From Salvia splendens (taxonomy: Eukaryota; Streptophyta; Magnoliopsida; Lamiales; Lamiaceae): a stretch of DNA of 64,000 nt. Position numbers and translations under genes: made by a program. Positions within the stretch are counted from its first letter, which is position 1; every line of letters begins with the position of its first letter. Below the pieces are notes generated by a model. That model worked only from the letters and a program-made list of their open reading frames with translations. It was not told the origin of the DNA and did no database searches. The DNA lies in assembly GCF_004379255.2 (NCBI RefSeq), contig NC_056046.1:1178001-1242000 (forward strand). Direction: 5' to 3'. Positions 47,731 through 59,700 of this stretch are shown here, piece after piece.

Positions 47731-50700
47731 TTAGTCCCTTGAGTACTGCATTAGCTCAAACCACTGCAAGAGGGAGAGATGTTGAAAAATCAATGTCAGT
47801 TTCGAAAACTTAGAACGGTGCAATAACTGTGAGCACACTCGAGGACGTCACATACTTGTCTCAAAAGATCCGCGAGTGTCCGAGGAAGTGCTTCAATGTT
47901 CTTGAGGACCACGTAGTATGGGAATGGGAAAGAGTCGATGTACCTGGAGAGCTTAAATTCTGTCCCCTTACCTGTGAATTCCTGCAAGGTGTGATCGTGT
48001 TAATGTTTCCATGAACGTAAAGCTTAAGAACGGACGAATGAATCGATTTAAGTTGTAGAATTTATACCTGTAAATCCATGATGGATTCATTAGGGCTGTC
48101 TAGTAGCAGGAATGCAACCATCCGTTTAGTGCTCAGGATGTCTCTCACACGCCGTTTCAATTTTTCCTGATTTAAGGAAAATCGAGGGTTAAGGAGAAGG
48201 ATTGTGATCTGTGTGTTGTGTGTTTTCGTTTTACTTGGGGAGGGGAGAGTGGTGGAAGAAGAGAAAATGGTACCTTCTCGTTGAAACGACCATCGGCTAT
48301 GATCAGTACAAGCTGCTCTAGAGGATTGCAGCCAGATGGCGACCGCGCCTGCATCACAGCGGTATCGAGCATGTTGTTCACATACTTCAGTAGATCTACC
48401 ATTGGTTCATCTGCGATCGTATTCTCTTGCTTAAACGTGAAGCTCGACATCATCTGGTCCAAGTAAAATGCCAAACCAAGGAATTTATATGTTAAACATT
48501 TGCTAATGAATAAGACTTTTCAAATTACAAGATTTGGAACATATATGAAGATGCTACCTTGATTCCGGCCTCGGGGGTGAATGGTTGGTCGAAATCGTGG
48601 AGTAATCGAATGTTTCCCTGCTTCCCGAAGCTAGCAACAGCCAAATTTCCAACTTCCAGCTGGGACATTGCGCGGCAGACTGTCACGAGTGCTTCCATGG
48701 CGAACCTTCCACAACTGCCTTCTGACATACTGGCAGAGTCGTCCACTGCAATCATGACTTGGTAGTCGCGCTTGCTCGGCTTCATTCGCCTCAGCCATAT
48801 CCTGTCTTTCCGGTAGTGGCTGGCGATATATTGAATCACCTGGGGACCAAGAGATATCAACGGACTACTCTTTGGAGCATCGGAATTTGATGGATCGATC
48901 GAAAAATGAAAATAATATGGTGAAAACATACCTTCTTGATGTTTATCCTTTTACCAGTTCTGTAATCACCCTGTAGCTTGCTAGCTAAAGTAGGCTCCAT
49001 CGCGAGACGCAACTGTTCTGCCAGTTCCTGAGACAATCTCGTCGTACGGGATTCATATCTTCGCCAAAGAATGGCAGCTTCATCCCTGGTATCAACGGAG
49101 GGCTCAAACTTACTACCTTTACCAAGCTCATCATCATCATCGCTCACTGCTGAAGTTCTAATATGACGAATTTCTTCGTTGATGTACGACTTCTTTACCG
49201 ATACAAGACTGTCCGACAAGGTAGTCCCGTCTTGACTATAATCATCATCGACTTCCATGGCATCTCCACTATCCTGCTCCATATCCGCTGTTCCTTGCTG
49301 CTTGCTGGCATAATTTGCAGAATACACAGCAGAATTTGCAATGGGATAGGTCTCGGGGTTGCTCTTTTCAATCTCAATTTCAGCGGCATGATCCTTTGCA
49401 TCAGTACCTCCTACGTCAATTTCCGTCTCGTTCTGAGCAATATCACCCTTGACTTGTTCTGCCGTTGCAGGTCCAAGTGCCTGAGCTGTTCCCTCCTTGA
49501 ACTCGGCAGTGTAGCCGTACTCATCAGCATCTTCCACCATATCATCTGATTTCTCAACTTGGTCAGGAAGGTCGACCGAGACTTTAACTCGCTCTTTCCA
49601 CCTATCAAGAGCATCACCAATGCTCCTACAAGGGTTCGGCTGAGCTTTCTGAATACGTGACTCTGAAGGGGTTAAGGAAGTTTGCGATTGCTCGTGGCTC
49701 AGTTGCTGGCCGTTTGTAGAGTCTGCAACTCTAACTTCAAGGTCAGAGGCATTAGGCTGACCATTTGTCGGAGCGAGGTTGTCTTTGAGTTCACTCTCGG
49801 AATATTTGTCGTCTGGAGCTGAGTCGCCTTGCTCAGCCATAGCTGCAAAGTCATCCGTCGACTTCCCAGCAGACTGAGCAGCATTATCATTAGGATCAGA
49901 TTGCAAAACATCTTGCTCCGGCATCTTAGCATCTGATTCTTTATCGTTTCCAGGGCCATCCCCATCAGGGTTCTCAGGGTCTGCCTCTTCCATGAATTCA
50001 TCGGCCTTTTCCTCATTTTGTGCATCAGAATCATCCACATCTTCTGTTTCTCCCTCCTCCATCGGTTCACTACCATCCAATTCATTCCCGGGCGCTTCTT
50101 CCTCCTCCGGTGTTTTGTCTTCGACATCGGGATTCAACCCAGTAGGATCTGCATATGCATCATCCTTGTCTACCTTCATATCTTCTTCACCATCAGCACC
50201 TTCTTCATCTCCGTTTTCCTCATTAGGTTTGTCAGCTTCTTTTGCGTCAAGATCAATGGCATCTTCTTTCATAGCTTCAGAATCTTCCTTGGCTCGAAGC
50301 TCTTCATCTTGAGCTTGATCTTTCACAGATGCACCCTGTTCGTACTTCTCATTCGCGCTGCGGTCCTCATCCTCGTTCGTATCACCGAGTTTCTCGTCCA
50401 CTACATCACTCTTATCACCTACTTCTCCCATGGCAGATTCTATCTGCTCATCGTCTTCATTCTCATTGTTCTCGTCATCTCCTGAATCCTCACTCACACT
50501 GAACATATCACCATCGAACTCCTGCTCCATCTCTATCCCTTTCTCGTTTTTACTGGGCATGTCATCTTTACGCTCCTCATTCGGCTTCAAAAAACAAAAT
50601 TTAATATTAACACCGTACTGTGAAAACCAATACCATCGAAAGATCAAACGCTGAATCTGCATAGTGCATACCTTATCAGAAGCTCCGAGGAGCTGGTCTT

Positions 50701-53700
50701 CATCTTGGATTTGATCACTGACATCATTCACTCCTGCACCCTCACTCATACCAGTTCCACTTGCATCCTGAGTCATCTCATTCGAGTTGTCGTTTTCCTG
50801 CTCTTCAATGGTACCGAAACCTTTCATGAACAGCGAAGCAAGTACATTCGTGAGTCCATACGTCACTTTGGATACCTACAAGGAACAGCAACAACATTTC
50901 TTAAATACTGTCAATTTAATGGAGTAAGAAGTAAACATAATCGGGTGATATAAATGTTACGTAAGGCTTACCATTCTATGAGCGACTAGAAAATCCTGCA
51001 GAACTTTATCACCAAAAGCAAGTATCATATCCAACAGGATATGCAGTTTTCTCAACTTTGTGCAAATCAAATTTGCACTTTCCCCAGAATAGTTGAGAAG
51101 TTCTCCCTAAGGAAAAACATGAAAAATATAGAGAAATTAAGGTCAATTAAAAAATTTTAAATGGAAAACAAAGCAAGGAAATTGATGGTCCATGAACTTA
51201 CAGCACACTGAATTGTTCTGGTTACATCCTCATATATCAGGTCCAACTGCAGAAGTTCGATATCTTTCTCAACCATAATCTTCCACTCCATCATCTTTGT
51301 TTCTGGTTGTTCAGTTGAAGAAGAATCACAGTTAGGAGATCCAGTGGTCTGAAGTATACTGAGGATGCGCTTATTTGTTTGCTTGAGGGAAGTTTCGAAA
51401 TCTGTTTCAAGTTCATTTATATCTTTTTCACCACTAAAATCAGCATTCTCTGATGATTTTCTTGTTAGAGAAGATAAATGGAACTCTTCAGCATCATGAG
51501 CCTGCAAAACATTACATTTTACATCGGCCCATATGAGACTTTATTATCCATATACTGTTTTACTGAACAGGTAAGATATGCTACGAATGGAAGATCTCAG
51601 TACCTTCGCAAATAGATCCTCAAAATGCCCAAGAAGGATTTTGACAGCCCCGTGCCCACTGAAAACCAAGAGATCCTTCTCGAATGTGTTAATCAACTTG
51701 AAGTTATCATTCACCTGCTCTTCCATTTCTCCTGTAACACCATAGCAATGCAATGCAACACCGCCTACAGTGATGTCTTTGCAACTTCCAAGAAGATGTT
51801 GATCCAGTTTATTCTGTCGGTACCACAAGCAATGTAAGATTAAAATAGCATTCAAAGTACAAGACAAAAAATGTATGCTTCCTAGAGTACCTTAGATTTC
51901 TGAAAGTCGGGAAGGACTTTCTGAATAAATGCTCGAATCTTTTCTGCTTCGCGCTTCACAAGAGAACATGTATCCAGGTGATTGTTTACAACTTTTTGTA
52001 GCAACAAATGTTCCTCGTATAGCAAAGTGCAGAAACCATCAATGAGTTGCTGCAAAATCGGCAGAGTGGTCATCAGAGAGGACTCAATAAGGTTGACATC
52101 GAGTAGTAGGGTGTTTTAAGGTACCTTTTGTGACCACATGCATTTGAAAGTAGCACACTGGTTCTTGCTAAAGTCACTGTCTCCGGAGCTGAGGTGACAG
52201 AGCTTGAGAATAAATTTGTCAAAGGCCATATGCATTGTCTCAAGTTCTTGAGATTGTCTGAGAACTTATATGCTACAACTCTTTGTTCTTGTTGTATCTC
52301 AATAAGATGATCAACGTAAGAACTGGACCTCTCAATCTACAATGCAGAGAGTATGTTATTGTATCAATTGCATGTAATAAATATGATTATTGTATTTCAT
52401 ACAATGACAGCATGGATTTTCCTGGCATACATACCTCAATTAGTTGAAGATCTTTATGAAAATTCAAACATATTTTCTCCAAAATCTTAAATGATGCAAC
52501 GTTCTTAAAGTAGAACTTATTCACCATTCGCCATATGGTATCAAAAGAAGGGTGAAAGATATCAACGCTGCTTTGAATATCCTCACTTTGTCTCAGAAGT
52601 AAATGTTGCAGTTCATAAGACGGCTGGAGAAGCCAAGAATGTGATCTGTCGGATTGACCCTGCAACACAGTACACATTGTTAACAAACTAGACAAGCTCC
52701 ATGCCTACTGTACTCACATTCCAACTAAGCATGAATCTCAAATTGACTAGTTAAAGGTTTAGAAAATATTACTTGAATGTACCTAAAATGGAAAGTAAAC
52801 CTAGAATTGTGTTTTAAAAATATGAAACGATTAAAATGGGCATGGAGGGGGCAGAAATAAAATCTACTGATAGAAGAGCAATTAGAAAACTTGAACAACA
52901 AAATAAATTAATAAAATTAAAGCATAAAAGTGTACCTCGATAGGTTTTCTATGCTTGGACAAGCCACAACTATCGAGGAGGTTTAAAAGTTCAGCGAATG
53001 CCCTCTTCTTTCCAGACTTCTTTGCTTTATCTTCCCAAAATTCACCGCAGTGTACTACAGTGGCGCATAATTTTTCAATCGTATACCACAACTGTTCTTT
53101 AGCTTCCGAGTAAAAGCATGAAGACTGTGGAGGTGTATCATCCTTGACGCTACCTGATATCTCTGCAATATTTAGGATCCCGTTAAATTATCAAACACTG
53201 GAAGGACCAACTATATGAGGTTATGGCTAACTCAGTGAACTAACCCCCTACTTTCGCCAGCCTCTTCCACCAATCAGCAAACCATGCAGAACTGTTTGAA
53301 GAAAGAAGTCGTTTTAATGTAATGCAGAACGCAAAAAAAGATGATTGAAGAGGTAAAGAAAGGTTACCTGTTCTTGGCTATAGATTCAGCCTCATTACAA
53401 GCCGTATCAAGGATAGTCTTAATGACATCAAATTGGTCAAGCATGAACTTTTGGCTAGGATGGTTGCTGATCATACTTCGAGAGGATTCTTGACCAATAA
53501 ATTCCATGAGAGGTTGTTGGAGTAGATCCTATGTACAAAAGAATGATGTTAACTATGTAATGAGTTTCCTTCTAATATCCAGTACATACGAGGAAGCAAA
53601 GTACTCCCTCCGTCCCAACTTAAGAGTCCTAATTAGTTAGGGCACGGGTTTTAAGAAATGTAAAGAAAAGTGGGTTGAATAAGTTAGTGGAGTATGGGTC

Positions 53701-56700
53701 CCACTTATATATATTACTTTTATAATAAAATGTGAGTGGAATAAGTTGGTGGAATGTGGGGCCTACTTACCATTTATGGTAAAAGTAAAGTAGGACTCTT
53801 GAGTTGGGACGGACGGAAATGGCAAAACAAGACTCTTAAGTTGGGACGGAGGGAGTATAAGATTAGGTAATGCACTGTATTTGGCCAAGTTTTATGAATC
53901 ACTTGCATTTGACCATGAGAGGAGAGTATAATCTTACCATATACTTCTTTACTATCTTTCGGAGTTTCAGCCTAGTTCTTTTGAAGGTCTCAATGGCCAA
54001 ATGATTATCGGCCCGATCCCATCGACATAACTTTAAAAGCTCATTCAACTCTTTCTCAATGCTCTTTCTATTTTCGTCTATATGATCCTGAACCCTTTAT
54101 AGCACAAACATAAAATTTTAAAACATTTAGTATGAGATTATCAAAATGGCAGGATTATTCAAAGCAGATAAACTTACCGAGGCAGTAATTGCACATAAAA
54201 TCCAAAAGTATTGTAGAGTATTTTCACATTCTCCTCTTGGTAATGGCTGCAATGTTTACAATACATTAGAATCTCCATGTCTGAAGTTTGTTTGGAAATC
54301 AAAATGATATCTAAAGAACTATTCAAGCAGCTGACTATTTATGTTAAAGCCTAACAGAGCACTCTATACAAAAATATTGCTCAGGCACTTTCCAATATGG
54401 AAATATTAAACCAAACTATAGACATACCTTATATAAGATCTACAGTTCAAATTGTTGCTTAGCTGTCCATGGAACGAAAGAAGCAACTGCAATTGCTTTC
54501 TAAATTCTCCAATGGTGGATGTCTTGAAGAATTCTTCCAGGCTGTAGTGATTTAGCTTCAGATATGGATCCGATAAAAACAAAGAAAGGTTAGAATGAAA
54601 GACAATTATCTTGAGATGCTTGCCTTTCAATCATTGAGCTCGTATATTGATCAACATTGTCATCAGGACCTCGTAGAAAAACAGAATATAATGGAAACCA
54701 TAGCTGCAGATAAGTATAAGAATATGTAATTAGTGATTGTAGGATAATTAAGCAAAACGACTACTTGTACAATAACACTGGAACTATGCATCTTGAGTTA
54801 TATTATAGAAGTATCATGATATGCCACAGAACCGCTTATAAACAAACGGGTAAAATGCAAATCCAGTTTTATCGTAACATATCATCACTGTAATAATGGA
54901 GTGCTCATTTCAGTTGGAAGAAGCTCGGCCAGAAAGGAGTTCGGTAAGCTCGGCTTACCGAGCTGGAACTAGCTTGGAACTAGCAGAAGAAGAAGGAAGC
55001 TCGGCTTTGAGCGCGGCTTTGAGTTCGGCTTTGAGCCGAGAAGACAGTTGGTCTTGAGCCGAGAAGCAAAGGAGTTCGGTTTGTGTACCGAGAAAGGAGT
55101 TCGGTTTGTGAACCGAGAAGGGAGCTCGGTTGTGAGCCGAAGAGAGTGCTCGGTTGTGAGCCGAAAAGAAAGTTCGGTCTTGAGTCAAGAATAGAGTTCG
55201 TCTTGAGCCGAAAAGGAAGAAGCTACAGTTCGGTCTGAAACCGAGAAGGAAGTTCGGCCTAGAGAAACTAGCCGTTGGTGCAGCAGTTAGTTAGCCGAGA
55301 TGTAGCAGTTATTCTTCTTGCTTTCTTGATTCTTCTTGTAGTTAGTTAGTAGCAGTTGCTACTTGATTGTAGAGCTTTAAATAGCTCAAAACCATGTACG
55401 TAGTAAGTAGTGAAAATCAATAAAGAGTTTTCAAGTTTTCTCTCCAAGATTACCATCTTCGATACTCTAAGTGTGAGTGTGTGTTCTTCTGCATTGTGAG
55501 TTATCATACAACTGTGAGTGTGTGTGATTCACCTGAGTGTGTGAAAGTCTTGTGCGTATTGAATCCCAACAAGTGGCGCCGTCTGTGGGAAGATGGCAGC
55601 AAGGCTTGATGCAGAAAAGTTCACAGGCAAGAATGATTATAGCCTGTGGAAGATGAAGATGAAGGCGGTCTTGATTCAACAAGGCTTGGCCGCAGTTCTT
55701 GCAAATACAGAAGAGAAAGGAAAGGCTCCAATGCTTGATGATAAAGCTCAGGCAAAGATGGAGGAGATGCAGCTCAAGGCACATTCTGCAGTGATTCTGT
55801 GCCTTGGAGATAAGGTCTTGAGGGAAGTTCAAGAAGCCAAGACTGCGGTGGAGATCTTGAACAGGTTAGATGAAGTTTACCTGGCAAAATCTTTGGCTAA
55901 CCGGCTGTATCTCAAGAAGAGGCTCTATGCCTATAGTTTTTCTGGTGAAAAATCTATCATAGAGCAGTTGGAGGAGTTCAATAAGATCATTGATGATCTG
56001 GGCTCTGTGGATGTTAAAATTTCAGATGAAGACAAGGCCATTCTTACATTGAATGCCTTGCCTAGCTCGTATGACCAGTTGAGTGATCCAATTATCTATG
56101 GCAGAGATAAGGCTATCACCTATGCAGAAGTCTACTCGGCCTTGATGGCTAAGGAACTCCAGAAGACTACCAGCAGAAGCTCTGCAAGCTCCAATGTTCA
56201 AACTGCAGAGGCCTTGAATGTGAAGAAGTTCAAAAAGCAGAACTTCAAGAAAAAGTTTGAGGGCTCTAAACCCTCAAGTTCTGATGCTCAGAAGGAAACC
56301 AGAGCATGTTTTTGGTGCAAGAAACCAGGGCACTTGAAGAAGGACTGCCATGCCTGGAAGAGAAAACTAGCCTCTGAGGGCCACAACACTTCTGATTGTG
56401 TAGAGAGTACTGATCCCCCTGCTCAACTCATGAATGTAAGTGATAATGGGATCAGTCACAGGTGGATAATGGACTCAGGGTGCAGCTTCCATATGTGCCC
56501 CAACAAATCTTGGTTTCATGATCTTCAGGAAGCATCAGGGACTGTAGTTCTTGGAAATAACCATGTGTGTCAGATCAAAGGGATAGGGAAAGTGAAGCTA
56601 AGTTTGCAAGATGGCTCTATAAAGATCCTAACTGGGGTGAGGTATATTCCGGAAGTGAAAAGAAATCTCATCTCATTGGGAATGCTGGAGGAGAAAGGGT

Positions 56701-59700
56701 TCACCATATTGATGAGTCAGGGAAAGATGCTTGTGAAATCTGGGAATGCAGTAATGATGGAGGCTGACAGAGAGCACATTCTCTATTATCTGAAGGCTAA
56801 GGCTGTTGATGGAGAAAGCAATGCAGTGTCAGATGATTCCATAATGCTATGGCACAAGAGATTGGGCCATCCAGCAGAAGGAAGCTTGAAAGAACTCATC
56901 AAGAAGGGCCTGATCTCTGGAGATTTCAACAAGATGGACCCCTGTGAGCAGTGTATACTTGGAAAAGCAAAGAAGGCACCCTATCCTACAGGTATTCACT
57001 CTTCTACAGCCCCATTAGACTACATACATAGTGATCTTTGGGGCCCTTCACCTGTAAGCTCAATTGGTGGTGGGAAATACTACCTTGCTATTATTGATGA
57101 CTACACTAGGAAACTGTGGGTGTATATACTGAAAGAAAAATCAGAGACATTCACAAAATTCAAGATATGGTGTAAAGAGGTGGAGCTAGAGAAGGGAAGG
57201 AGTGTTAAATGCCTAAGAACTGACAATGGCTTGGAATTCTTGTCTACTGAGTTTGATCTGTTTTGCAAAGAGAAGGGTATGAAGAGGCACCGCACTGTTC
57301 CTGGTAACCCCCAGCAAAATGGTGTTGTGGAGAGGATGAATAGGACTATCCTAGAGAGAGTAAGGTGCTTGTTACTCAGTTCTGGTCTGAGCAACAGATT
57401 TTGGGGAGAGGCTGTGTATACAGCAGCCTATCTCATAAATAAGTGTCCATCTACTGCCCTTAAGTCTGAGACTCCTGATTACATGTGGTATGGAGCCCAT
57501 AGTGACTACTCAAAATACAAGGTGTTTGGGTGTGCAGCCTATGCTCATGCTAGGCAAGGTAAGCTTGAGGCTAGGGCTCTAAAATGCATATTGCTGGGGT
57601 ATCAGAGGGGTGTTAAGGGGTATAGGCTCTGGTGCATTGAGCCTGGTAGGCAGAAGGTGGTGGTGAGTAGGGATGTTGTGTTCTTGGAGGATCAGATGCC
57701 ATACTTAAAAAGGAAGCTGGACTCCAATGAAATTGAGAGTGATTTCCTCAAGGTGGAGCCAGTGGGACTTTGCCAAGGAGCAGGTGGAGCCTCTGACTCA
57801 GAAAGTGAGTCTGAACCAGAGGATGATGGTGCTCTAGCTCGAGGTAGAAAAATTGATGAGCCTACAGCAGACTCTGCCAGAGAGTACCAGATAGCAAGAG
57901 ATAGAGGCAGAAGAAATACAAGACCACCTGAAAGGTTCTCTGATGTGGTCTACTATGCACTTTGTGCTGCTGAGGGCATTGATATTGCAGATCCTCTCAC
58001 ATATAAAGAAGCCATGAAGAGTAAAGACAGAGAAAGGTGGATTGAAGCCATGAATGAGGAAATGGAATCTTTACTCAAGAACAAAACATGGATCTTGGTG
58101 GATAAATCCAGACTGACTACAGATGGAAAAGAAAGGAGGCTGATCAGTTGTAAGTGGTTGTTTAAGAAAAAGATTGAGACCACTGATAAAGATAGAATCA
58201 GATTCAAGGCAAGGCTGGTGGCTAGGGGCTTCACACAGCAAGAAGGAATTGATTTCAATGAAGTATTTGCTCCAGTTGTTAAGCACACTTCTATTAGGAT
58301 CTTGTTGGCAGTTGTGAACCAGCTAGACTGGGAGCTACAACAGCTTGATGTGAAGACAGCCTTCCTCAATGGGGATCTAGAGGAGACTATCTTTATGGAA
58401 CAGCCAGAGGGCTTTGTGAAGACTGGAGAAGAAGGTAAGGTGTGCCTGCTACAGAAAAGTCTTTATGGACTTAAGCAAAGTCCTAGACAGTGGAATAAGA
58501 AGTTTGATGCACAGATGAAGAAGATTGGCTTCTCCAAGTCAGAATATGATGATTGTATTTACATCAAGAAGGCAGGCAGGACTCCCATTGCCTACCTATT
58601 ACTCTATGTGGATGATATGCTACTTGCAGGCCCTTCTATGACAGAAATTCAGAAAGTTAAACAAGATCTGAAGTCGAGCTTTGAAATGAAGGATCTAGGA
58701 GAGTCAAGGAAGATCCTAGGCATACATATTCAGAGAGATAGAGGCTGCAAGAAGCTGTGGATGCTGCAAACTGATTATATTGACAAAGTTATGCAGAGAT
58801 TCAGAATGGAGAATGCTAAACCTGCCTCAACACCCTTGTCCCAGAGTTTCAGATTATCAAAGGAACAAGCTCCTAAAACTAAGCAAGAGGCTGATGAGAT
58901 GGAGGCTATCCCTTATGCTAGTGTTGTTGGGAGTATCATGTACACTATGATTTGTACAAGACCAGATCTGGCTCATGCTATCTCAGTGACTAGCAGATAC
59001 ATGGCAGACCCGGGGAAGGAGCATTGGAATGCTCTTAAATGGATATTGAGGTACATGAAGTCAACTAAGGACTGGGGGATTGTGTTCAATGGCTGGGAAG
59101 GTGGATCTGAGGAGGTTGTGCAGGGGTATTGTGATGCAGACTATGCTGCAAATCTGGACACCAGAAAGTCTCAAACAGGTTATGTGTTCACCATGTTTGG
59201 AACTGTGATCAGTTGGAAATCAGGTCTGCAGAGTGTAGTTGCTCTCTCAACTACAGAATCAGAGTATATAGCTCTCACTGCAGCTGTACAGGAGAGCTTT
59301 TGGATCCAGGGAGTAATTTCTGATTTTGGTTTTGACCAAGAAACAATGGTGATTCATTGTGACAGCAGCTCAGCTATATGCTTGGCCAAACATCCGGGTT
59401 TCCATGAAAGGAGCAAGCATATAGACATAAAGTTGCACTTTATTAGAGATGAGATTGAAAGGGGAAGGGTGAAGGTGGTTAAGATTAACACCTTGCACAA
59501 TCCGGCAGATATGCTAACTAAATCTCTAAGTAGAGACAAGTTTGATCATTGCAAGAAGTTGATCAATGTTTGTGCAAGAACTGAGATGAGCCCTCAGGTG
59601 GAGAATTGTAATAATGGAGTGCTCATTTCAGTTGGAAGAAGCTCGGCCAGAAAGGAGTTCGGTAAGCTCGGCTTACCGAGCTGGAACTAGCTTGGAACTA

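Noticed and set aside
49992..50485. Plus-strand open frames opposite the MDN1 acidic exon
   Set aside because: Low-complexity Ser/Phe/Ile translations of the antisense of GAA/GAT-rich codons.
54955..55188. Minus-strand 77-codon frame, repeated at 59673-59906
   Set aside because: It is the antisense of the short-repeat array in both LTRs, and its identity merely reflects identical LTRs.
54910..55270. CRISPR-like regular repeats
   Set aside because: The units are imperfect, have no unique spacers, and lie in a plant LTR.
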